64,000 bases of DNA from Anas platyrhynchos (taxonomy: Eukaryota; Chordata; Aves; Anseriformes; Anatidae). Below are positions 50,341 through 64,000 of the stretch, one piece after another; position 1 is the first letter of the stretch; every line of letters begins with the position of its first letter. Under the pieces are notes generated by a model, which saw nothing but the letters and a program-made list of their open reading frames with translations, ran no database searches and was not told the origin of the DNA. The DNA is taken from the NCBI RefSeq assembly GCF_047663525.1, contig NC_092612.1:2823501-2887500 (forward strand), read 5' to 3'. The position numbers and the translations under genes are program-made.

Positions 50341-50637
50341 CCTCTCCTCTCAGCCAACGAGTTTATTTCACTACTTCATTACACGGCCCCGTAACGGCCC
50401 GGCCCCCACCCCAGGCTGTGTTTGGGGGGGGGGCTGCAGCCCCCCAGTGCCCAGAGCCACCCGCGGCCGCATCCATCCCGCGGGGAGACCACCGCAGCCC
50501 TGCCAGAGTCCAGCGGTGGGCAGCAACCACCGGGCAGCCCCAGGGGCTGGGGGGGGGGGGACAGGACACGGCTGCAGGACGCCCCCCCCCATGTCACCCA
50601 GCCCCCTGTGGGGGTGGCAGCCAAGTCCCAGCGGGCG
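50340..50637 (-). terminator. SHE: SHE 3' UTR and poly(A) signal
   Basis: On the minus strand AATAAA lies at 50367-50362, about 270 bases after the SHE stop codon. Cleavage near 50345 would leave about 0.8 kb to the IL6R end on the other strand. Confidence 0.75.
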
Positions 50638-54900
<4,263 letters not shown>

Positions 54901-56840
54901 TGGGGCTGCTTGAACGACGGGAGGGGAAGGGGCTGAGCCTGCACGGCCCCCATGCAAGGCCCCCATGTGCGCAGACCCCATGCGGATACCCCAGACCCCA
55001 TGCCCAGACCCCGCACGCAGCCCCCCCCCCCCGCCACGCACCCACCAGCTCAGCCCCAGCGCCGTTTTTGCCCCCCCGGCTGCGGTTCCTGGGGCTCAGC
55101 CCCATTTCTGCCAGAAATCTCTGTGGGAAACCTCGGTCGGACCCAGAGATTTGGGTTCCTGCGCGGCGGTGCCGGGGCTGGCACCACTCACAGCAAGAGG
55201 AAAGGACGGGGACGGGGCAGGGGCTCTGCAGGTGCAGCCCCCCCACCAGCCCCAGGCCAGAGGCAGGTTCCCAGCCTCGCACCCACCCGGAGCAGGGAGC
55301 GGAGCTGCTCCGTTACCCCAGGGCTCGAGTCCAAGCTCAGCTCCTCGCCAGCACTGCTGGGCACGGGGCAGCGAGCGTCCCTCCTGCAGGCTTTGGTTAA
55401 TGTTTGGCTTCGTGTGGGTGCAGACAGCGCCCGCCAGCCCCTACCCGTGCGTTCCTGATCTCCGGGCAGGCTGAGGAGTGCTGGTGTCCTTTGGGTGTTT
55501 GGATGAAGGCTGAGGGGGAAGGACAGCGGCGTTTAACCCCAGCTCCTGCTGCTCTTCCACTTGACGTGAGCGCGGTGACCCTTCGCCCTCTCCCCAGCCG
55601 GTTCTTGGTGCTAATGAAGCCTCAGAGGGGAGCAGAGCCCTTGGCTTTTCTCCTTGATGAGCTTCACGAGGTCCCTGGCCGCACACTTCTCCCGCCTGCC
55701 CTCCAGCCACGCACTTAAAACGCTCCCTGGCAGAGGCTGGAGCCGCTCCTGCAGCGAGCAGCCCCCCGTAATCCCGCTCATCGAGCGTCTTTTTGTTCCA
55801 AGGCTCGAAGCAGGGCAACGGGTAATGAGCAGAGCAGCTGCTGGATGTGATAATGGACTTCTGAGGCCCTTTGATTTCCCAATAACTTTGATTCAAACAG
55901 CAATGAATTAATCCCAGTGGCTTGGCTTTGCGGCTGATGAGTCAGCCGTGCCCTACAGCTGAGGACTCAGCACCAGGAGCCGGAGCAGCCACAACACCCA
56001 GCTCCTTCCAGCAGCAGCAAGGGAGGCTCGAGCAATGGGGCAGGACTGCACGATGCCCCCCAATCACGGCTGCAGCTCAGCCCTGCACCCAGCAGAGGAG
56101 GAAAAATGAAATCCTACGGAGCCGGGCTGCTCACACAGGTGGGTGCTGCAGGAACAAGCCTGGAGGCAGCCCAGGTCCCAGCGACTCACAAGGCACTGCC
56201 CTCACTCCCTGAATTCGGTGGGCTTCACCCACAGCACAGGGACAAGGCCAGGGCTGATCACACAGCTGTGTGCATGCGGAGCCTCCAGAGCACAAATATG
56301 AACACAGCCTCATCCCCTCAGCACAGGGGTAGTGGGGAGAGACTGGCAAGAAGGGAACAGCCCCAGGGTTGGCACGGCCGAGCCTCTGCTCATCCCCCAG
56401 TTTCGCAGAATACACCACTGAGAAGTTTGGGGGCAGCAGGCAGCCCCCAGCTGCACACGCAAACCCACAGCAGAACAGGGGCCAGTGCTGCAAACACTCC
56501 CCTCTCCCCTCACGGAGGCGTACAAGGTTGCAGGTTACAGAGGCTTGTTCCTGGTGTAAGAGAGGGGGCAGAAGCCCCTCTCCTTGGCTGCCCAGAAAAA
56601 AAGAAAAAGGGGGAGTTCTCTTCCAAAAACGTTGCAGCAGCCCTCGCTGCTTGGCTCGTCCTGGCCCATTGCAGCAGGGACAGCACCAGGAGCTGCAGCT
56701 CTTCCTTTACCCCCACCTCCAACACCACCCCGGGACTGGACCAGCGTGGAATACATTGGAGGCACAGACACCACAACCTGGTTTGCTCCACGCTGCCAGC
56801 ACAGGGTTCAATCCACCCAGCAGCAACAGAGGGAGGAAAA
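54901..56840. other. SHE-UBE2Q1 intergenic region; no TDRD10 seen
   Basis: Human TDRD10 lies here on the strand opposite to SHE. I searched by eye for its RRM and Tudor blocks in the translated frames and saw none. Apart from an AP-1/MAF-like palindrome near 55940, no gene or repeat is supported. Confidence 0.45.
55931..55948. promoter_or_regulatory. AP-1/NF-E2/MAF-like palindrome
   Basis: CGGCTGATGAGTCAGCCG is a perfect inverted repeat of 7-base arms around TGAG. It contains TGAGTCAGC, the core of NF-E2/NRF2 and AP-1 sites, with GC-flanks as in MAF response elements. It lies in the SHE-UBE2Q1 gap. Binding is inferred. Confidence 0.4.
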
Positions 56841-57256
56841 AAAAAATAGTGAGACCGGTATCTTCAAATTAACAAACTGTAATTTTTCTCCAAAGATACA
56901 TTTTCCATACACATCCATCATACACTGTAACAAAAAAAAGCAGTGTACATGAAATAAGAAAATAAATTAAATCCATAGCATAGGTAAGGAGGACGCTCTA
57001 GACTGGAGTAGAGTCGAAAGTTTCCAGCGATACAAGAGGCTCAAAAGTTTGTTTTAATAAGAATGCCTGCTAGCAAGGGTCCAGCAAGTGTTTTAGGTCA
57101 GTCCAACTGCTTAAACAGTTTTCTTTAGAGTTTATAACAGCCATTATTGTCCTGCAACAGGCAGAGCTATTATATCCTGGGAGAAAGCCAGAGAGGCATC
57201 GTAAGATCCAAGTACAGCGTTCAGAAGATGAACGGATCGGTCCTGCAGGATCCATG
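56840..57256 (-). terminator. UBE2Q1: UBE2Q1 3' UTR, end uncertain
   Basis: An AT-rich block at 56840-57080 follows the UBE2Q1 stop on the minus strand. No minus-strand AATAAA is seen; ATTAAA at 57058-57053 is the nearest variant. The AT-richness down to 56840 suggests the UTR may reach further. Confidence 0.4.
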
Positions 57257-60200
57257 CTAGCCATCTTCCTTGGGTGGTGTGTACCAGCCTGAAACAAGAA
57301 CAGAGATGCACGAGGGATGCAGCTGTACAGAAATAAATGCCATACCTAGAAACACCTGGCTCTATACCCACAAACACCCAGCAGCACAAGCACGCTGAGT
57401 CTGTTCCCACAGGGCTGTGGGACTGTGCCTGTCCAAAAAAGGACCCCAAATTACCAGGGGCTTTCCCTCCACGTTACTCCACAACACCATGCAAACAGTG
57501 CCACGCCGCCTCTAGTGACACCAAAAGCCACCAGCACCGACCTCTGGGGCCAGAGCAGGAATGGCAGAGGGGTGCTGCAGCGTGCTCCCTGCTTTAGCAA
57601 GCAGCTGCTGACTGGGAGCATCATCGTGCTCTGGGTGATCTCTGACTTGGGGCAGAAAAGCCTCAATCCAGACCAGCAAAGGGAAAGGCACCCCCTGTCC
57701 CTCAGGCCTTACCATTCTTCTCATGGATCTGAACCAGGGACTTGTAGGACTGCTGTGCTCTTGTCAGGCTGTACTGATTCTGCAAGGGAAGCCAGGGTGA
57801 CAATCAGCCTGGTGTAACGAGCAAAGCCATTTCACAGCCCCCCCCCACCAACTGCACTGCCACAGAGCTGCTTGTCTTCTCACCTGCATCTGTTCCCCTC
57901 CCAACCACTTCCCCAGTTCCCTTACACAAAGCCAGAGGGGATTTCCCACACACCTGCCCTTCCCTTCCCAAGAAAAACTCCCTGGGCTACAGCACACCCA
58001 CAGAAGCCAGCCCTCGCGCTGGGCTCTCGGGATCCCAAGCGCCGACGAGCTCCACTCTGCCTCAGCTGCACAAAGCAGCTGCTGAGTGCCAAGAAGGAGA
58101 AGCCCCTGCCTGACCAGCCCCTACCTTATTGGCTCCAAATTGCACTCGCGCTTTCCCTTTCACCAGCGTGGCGCTGATCTGCATAATCACCGACTCGATG
58201 GAGTAGGCGCTGCTCCAGCCCTGCGGGACAGAGAGCACCAGTGAGGCCGGCACGGACACGAGCAGGGCCCCGAGGCAGGGAAGGGCTTTCCCGAGCCCTG
58301 CACAGGCATCGCAGAGCCACGCCAGCTCTCAGCTGCTGGCAGGAGGCGCAGGCAGCAAGAGGAGTGGGATTTGGCTGCCAGCAGCTGGAATATGAGGTGT
58401 GAGAGGCAGCAGCAGCTACCCAGGAGCACGCTGGCAGCCTTTGAGCCCTGGGTCTTTCGCAGGGTCACGCCTGGTACCCACCTGTTTTGTGAGTAGCTCC
58501 ATGCAGATGGCACCACCACCCAGAACATACCTTGGGGAAGGAATTGGGTAAAGTTACGTGAGAGATGGACACAGCCTCACCCACCCAGTGCTCTGCTAAT
58601 GAGCCATTTGCTCAGAGAGGATCTCTCAGGGAAGAAAATACACAAAAAACCATCCACCAACCCCGTTGGTACTTCCTGGGAGGGTTACTACATGTTACTA
58701 CTCGTACCACAAAGGTGACAGGACTTGCAGCACTCCCCAGCGGATAAACTCTTAATGAAAACCTCTCCAAAAACCAGAGCTAGAGACCCCAGAGAGGACA
58801 GCCAGGCAAAGAGTTACTCACCCCCCAGACAGCACAGGGGACACGACCCTTACAAATGGTGGATCAAAAGGAAAGTTGTCCTGGAAAAGAGAAGGAAGCA
58901 AAGCCATTGAGAAACTTCTCCTCTGATGACTCACTGAAGCAGGCGTGCATCGAGGATGACAGGTTTTGGGAGGCCTTACTTTAAAGGAGAAGTTTAGGAG
59001 GATGAAATCTGTTCCTTCTTTCTCTTTGAGGATCTGGAGATCGTTGTGCAAAGCGCTATCCTCGTCAACCCTGCCGAAGGAAAACCCCAGAGGCTCAGAG
59101 TCAAGGTCACGCTCGTCAAGTCAGCCACGCTCCCTGCCAGTGAAGCCCAGAGCTACCGTACCTGACAACCCGGCTGCCACGTGGGCCCTCAGGTTCACAC
59201 CCAGAGGGCAGTGACAGCATGCGCTGCCAGCATTCTGCTCCTGGTTTCCAGAGAAGGCCATCACACACCCTTTTTGCATGCCAGCTTAAATATAAAGACT
59301 GCCTGGCCCAAGGAAAAGGCAGCACTGGTGTCTGGAGGGTGTGAAAGCTCGGGGTTTTGCCTGATGCACCTCTTCCAGGACTCTAGGAACAGCAGACAGA
59401 CTTGCAGAGCCCTCAGATTATCTCATCTGTCTCTGGAGATGATGCCTCCTCCTTTCTGGTGCACAGACAGCAAGCGAGCTGCCCGTGGGACTAAGAGGCT
59501 AAACCCCCGCTCTGCCAGGTGTCCCCCTGCCCTGCTCGCTTCCCCCCGGCTCATGGGGATGTTTTGGTCCCACCACCAAGATCCGTGACCCCAACTGTGC
59601 CACCTACTTCAGGATTTTGACGTTCCAATCGTACAGGCTGTCATTCACTAGTTCAACTGCATAGTATCCTGCAAGGCAGAGGAGAGGTGTCAGCACAGGA
59701 GGAACGGGCAGGGGCTGAGCCACCCCCTGGACTTCAAATCCCCTGCAGCACAGCCTCAGCCCGGCACGGGCTCCCCTTGGAAAAGGGCATCCTGACCGCA
59801 GCGGTTTCGGGAAGGGGTGTGGGCGCCATGGCCCACAAAGCCCATTACACGCGGCAGGGTGGAACAGCTGAAGGCATCAAAAACCAGCTTCTGTCTCAGA
59901 AGCCCTCCCACCCACGGCAGGCTCCTCGCTTCCATCCAGCACAGACGGGGAACAGACACCACAAGAGGCTGCTCTGCTCGCTTTTGAGCCACAGCAACCC
60001 AAGGCCTGAGATCCTCCCCGCAGCGATACCACGGAGCAAAAGGATCCAGCTCTGAGGCCCCTCTGGTGCTGCCCAGAACGAAGGGAAAGGCCCCCACAGC
60101 CAGCAGCCCTCTCCCTCCCTCCCTCCCCACACTTACCGCCCTTGAAACTTGGTGATCGGTAAATATCCCTGAGCTCCTTCATTAGCCGGTCAGTGGCCTG

Positions 60201-63200
60201 CACAGACCCAGACACTGCACCCTGCAAGGAACGGGGGGGCTGCACTGTTACGCTGCTCCCACCGCGGCCGCAGCTGGATGAAGCAGACGCCCGAGCCAAA
60301 CTGCCCAGCCTCGAAACCAGACCTCGCTGTGCCCCCACCTCGCTCAAGTTTTCCCCTTTCTCCCCACAGAATCTCCCTTGCCCCAGACAAACACGCCGCA
60401 GGTGGTGCAGCTGCAGCAGAAACACCTCCCTGCTCCCCCTGCTGCAGGAGACCCCAGCCCAGGGGTACAAAAGCACAACCCAGCAACCTTCTCCAGGACC
60501 CAGGGCGAGACCCAGCTCCTGGGAATCCCAAATCCCAGCTGCCCTGCGTGGCATTGCTGCCTCAGGTGCACCGAGCCCACCCGAAGCCTGGGGGCACTGC
60601 TCCAGCCCACCCCTGAGCTGCTGCTGTCCCTCTGGCCAGCGCTGGCCCCTTTGATTTGGGGCTAGCAGGCGCCTCCAGCGCTCCTGCCCTTGGGTCCCTC
60701 TGCTTCCCCAACCCTGCCGCCCTCCAGGTGACACGTACATTTAAGTAATCTTGCCTCTGGTTCTTTTTTATTTTCTCTAGAATGGCCAGGTTTTCCTTCC
60801 CAATGCCTTCATCCTCTGTTTTCTTCCCATCTGCTGGCTCTTCCTCTTTCATCTCATAGTGGTCCAAGTCCTCCGTGTCCTGCGAAGGGGAGAGGTGAGC
60901 TAGCACGAGACCCACCCTCGCTCCTCCCCGCTCCGAGTGGCGTAGAGACGAGGTGTCCCGAGGATTCCTGGTGCCCATCTCCCTCCCCAGGAAATCCCAA
61001 GTGCAGACACCAGGGTGGAAGACACAAGGGCTCAGTGCAAGGCCTGGGCACACTCCATAAAAAAGTTTTGGGCCCCAGCAGCCCTCCTGTGCCAAAGCCA
61101 ACAGGCAGAGAGGCACACTTCCCTTTCCAGATTTAAATTGGGCTCCTACAAGCCTTTTGTTCGCTGGGTTCTTCTCTGCCAAGCCTCACGCCTGTCCACA
61201 ACCAGCCACTAATCCTACACCTGCTCCCCAACAAATCCCATGGAGCTGCAGGGTGCTGCATCTCGGCAGGAGCAGGGCTCGAGCAGCCCCGTGCTGCTTT
61301 CTGGATGCCGGAACACAGCACAAATATCCCTGCTCTGTGACCAAGCTCCCAGCACAAACAGGTCACCAGAAGCACAGAAAGGAGAGACTCGCTCACACCG
61401 CTCACAGGACGTTCTCCCCTCCAAGAGAGGCCACGTTTCAGGGTGCACCCAGAGGCCCTTTTAGGATCAGCTCAGCTCTCCCCGCTCACATCGAGCTCCT
61501 GATGCTCCCCAGCAAGGGCAGAGGATCAGCCCCTCGCCCCCTTCCCCTGCGCTCACCAGGCACGAGCCCACCGATGGCAATCACCAGCAAAAAAAGAGCC
61601 ACAGCAACCAGCGGCTGCTGCAGACGGTGCTTGTGCTGCACGCAGCCGCTGTCAGCACGTCAGCACGTGGGGTTTGGCTGCGGGCACGCAGAGCTCCAGT
61701 GCTGGTCTTAAATCCTCTGAGCAAGCATTTACTTCGGCCTCGCTGGGCTGGCTGCTGCTATTCTGGCCGAGCAGCGTTTTGGGAAGGGCTTTGACATTTT
61801 TAGATTGTCACCCAGGAAAATAGATCCTCCTCGAAAATCCCTCGAGTGGATTAACCTGTATAATGCATCTCTGCACCAGGGCATGGCTCCGCCGCTCTGC
61901 TCATCCAGCCCAGGCCGGCAGATCTCGCTGCTCAGCGAGAAACCTTTGCTCTGAAGGAGCGCACCGTGTGCTGCACGACACGAGCTGTTGGCAGGGAGCA
62001 CAAGTGGGAACGCTCGCTGCCAGTCCTCACATCCTGAGCGTTTCTTTTCCAGCTCACAGGAGCGTGACAACTTACCCGCCGCCACTTTGCTGGGAAGCAG
62101 CAGGTCTGCAGACAGGCGGGGTTATTCGTGGTAACACTCGGAGCCTCCACGTTTCCCCCGGGGACCCTCGCGAAGGCTGGCCTCGATTTAACAAGCCGTC
62201 AGCTTCGCTAAAACCCCGCCAGCTGCTGCCAAGTGACCTGCCCCCAGGTTCTGCGGCGCTGCTGAGGAGGTGCGCAGGCCTCGCGCGCCCAAGGAGAAGT
62301 GCACCGCAAAGTGTCACCATGGAGATTCAAGATTATTCCACCCACTGCTAGAGATCTCTAAACCACAAACCAAACAAGCGAAGCCTGTGGGTTCTGCAGC
62401 GTGATATTCTCAGCCTGCAGTGAAGAGCGGCCTCCCCTGCCTCTCCTGGTGGCTCCGCTGCTCGCACACGGAGCCATCCCACCTCATCCTCTCTGCGGGA
62501 GCTCAGCCCCGCGCCCCTCTGACATCAAACTGCTGCAGAGGAAATCTCAGGCTCTGGAGCACAGCAGCACAACCAGAACTTGTCCCAGGGGCTCCATCCT
62601 CACTCAATTTACCTGCCCTCAGAGGCCGCAGCAGCGTCCCCGGGCTGCCGCAGCCCCCTGCGTGCTGTCAGTGCCCTGCTCCCACCTGGGGCTCAGGACC
62701 CAGGACCCCAGTAACAAAATGCTGGGAAAAATCCACCTTCTGAGCCTGGTTGGCTTCAGCGGGCCCCATCCTGTCCGTACTGCGCCAATTCCTCCCCCCC
62801 TGGACCTCTGTGGCTCAGCACCTCCCTCCAGGCAGCTCACAGCAGGTCGCTGTGCTCAGCTCCCGGGCGCGCGCCCTCACGCAGCGAGGAGACGCTCACC
62901 TCCGGCATCTCTTCGTCTTCCTCTTCAGAGGACACCTCTTCCTGCGTGCTCTGCGAGGACAAAAGGGCAGAGCCCGCTCCGTTAGCTTCCCCTGGCCACG
63001 CTCCCCTGCCTGCCGCGGCGCTTCCGAAGCAGGGATTTACAAATCCCAGAGCCAGGGTAAAAGCAGAGCCGAGCTGAGGACCTTTACGGGCACCTGCAGC
63101 AGAGCAGCTGGGCAGGGATGAAGGGAGGGAAGCAGCGAGAATAAATCAGATGAATAACATCTGAGGTGTCAGGCCAGGGGGGCAGAACCCAGAGCCAGAG

Positions 63201-63833
63201 CTGGCCGGGCAGCAGCGCTACCAAGGAGAGGATTCCACCCCAGGGAGGGGAGCAAAAACCCCGCACCCGCAGCCTTTAAAACCAGGCAGGCTTTTTTTTT
63301 TTCCTGTCATCTCAGGAAACCGCGTCCCAGGCTCCTCACCTGTTCTGCCGGCAGAGGCTGGTCCAACATTTCGACATCTGGATGCTGGGGGAGGTTGTAC
63401 AGTTTGCACAGGTCTGAAATTATTCGCTTCAGGTGCTGCAGAAGCTGCCCGGAGAGCAGAGGAGTGTCAGGGCCACACCGAGGCCGCACACGGAGCCGGA
63501 CCTCAGCCACCCTCAGCACCACCACCGCGTCCCCTCCCGAGCAAGCAACGGCCCCCGGAGGGCTCCTTCCAACCCCACCCTGCTCCAGGGGAGCAAAACC
63601 ACCCGGGAGAAGTCGGAGCTGCTCAGCCCCAGCGTCCTAAGCCCCTAAAAGCCCCGGGGGCTCAGCGCAGGCACTGGGGAAGCAGCCGGCCCCTCGTCGC
63701 CCCCCTCCCCACGCAGCCGCCCCCTCACCAGCGTGTTGCCCTTCCTGACTTCCACCAGCCGCTCCAGGATAGCTGCCAGGTTGGGGTCGTCCGACTCCAC
63801 GGACCAGATCGGGGGGACAGCTGGGTACGACTC
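57257..63833 (-). CDS. UBE2Q1: Ubiquitin-conjugating enzyme E2 Q1, 3' part (5' end outside window)
   Basis: UBE2Q1 is an E2 that receives ubiquitin from E1 on its active Cys and passes it to substrates. Exons in transcript order: 63833-63729, 63444-63340, 62950-62900, 60879-60739, 60221-60137, 59668-59608, 59070-58980, 58880-58822, 58530-58482, 58220-58125, 57779-57713 and 57288-57257. They give the last 313 aa in frame; the first 100 or so residues (RWD-like part) lie beyond 64000. Blocks: [39 protein letters not shown], an acidic stretch with [20 protein letters not shown], and the UBC fold with [20 protein letters not shown]. The catalytic Cys is in [15 protein letters not shown]. The end is [12 protein letters not shown]2Q2 is excluded by synteny and the acidic insert. 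Confidence 0.95.
60880..62899 (-). other. UBE2Q1 2 kb intron, nothing recognised
   Basis: The longest intron of the visible part lies between the acidic exon 62950-62900 and exon 60879-60739. I see no exon, CR1 tail or RNA gene in it. Confidence 0.35.
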
Positions 63834-64000
63834 CTGGGAGCAAGGAGAAAGCGTTGGAGAGACCCCAAACCGCCCCAGACCCACAACCCCGGTCAGCCGG
63901 GGCCCCGTGCCACCCCTCCCCGCGAGCCTGGAGCGAGGGGAGAATTTGGGGGGGAATTTTGGCTGCCCCTTTGGCTCCTGGAGCGTTTGGGGGCTGAGGG
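63834..64000 (-). other. UBE2Q1 intron at the window edge
   Basis: Sequence upstream of the acceptor of exon 63833-63729. It is intron running toward the missing first exon; nothing else is visible. Confidence 0.6.

Noticed and set aside
55600-55896. Minus-strand frame with FEPWNKKTLDERDYGG and, in another frame, KCAARDLVKLIKEKSQGL
   Set aside because: Both look protein-like, but they overlap in different frames, match no family I know and have no clear splice context. Likely chance; a tBLASTx search would settle it.

Overview
The window is vertebrate nuclear DNA from a bird, most likely a galliform such as chicken. It holds intron-rich genes with GT-AG junctions and orthologues of human 1q21.3 genes in the same order. 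It also has CR1 LINE 3' fragments of the avian type, and the right two thirds are very GC-rich with short introns and C/G-run minisatellites, as on avian microchromosomes. The species is an inference; the orthology is not in doubt, because the spliced products can be followed exon by exon in frame.

Layout, left to right. A CpG island (about 100-700) probably holds the noncoding first exon of UBAP2L. UBAP2L (+) has its coding sequence at 3148-28371: 26 constitutive coding exons, 1088 aa, plus two in-frame cassette exons of 60 and 51 nt. HAX1 (+) has 7 coding exons at 29802-31347, 265 aa. AQP10 (+) has 6 coding exons at 32170-34231, 298 aa. ATP8B2 (+) has 27 coding exons at 35193-44285, 1203 aa. 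IL6R (+) has 10 coding exons at 46018-49012, 457 aa. SHE (-) has 6 coding exons at 50638-54287, 443 aa. UBE2Q1 (-) has 12 coding exons at 57257-63833, the last 313 aa; its 5' end lies beyond the window. IL6R and SHE are convergent. The five + strand genes are packed head to tail, with only a few hundred bases between a poly(A) site and the next start.

The genes do not form one pathway. UBAP2L is an RNA-binding stress-granule protein, HAX1 a mitochondrial survival factor, AQP10 an aquaglyceroporin, ATP8B2 a phospholipid flippase, IL6R the alpha chain of the interleukin-6 receptor, SHE an SH2 adaptor and UBE2Q1 an E2 ubiquitin-conjugating enzyme. What unites them is a preserved and strongly compacted syntenic block. 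TDRD10, which lies between SHE and UBE2Q1 in human, was not found here.

I found no undescribed gene system. The most interesting signals concern RNA processing and regulation: two conserved UBAP2L cassette exons, a possible 28-nt poison exon in ATP8B2, a uORF whose stop overlaps the ATP8B2 start, intronic poly(A) signals that could cut SHE before its SH2 domain, an IL6R transmembrane exon whose skipping would give a soluble form, and several G-rich minisatellites beside promoters. All exon limits come from reading the sequence and remembered family sequences; nothing was aligned or searched.
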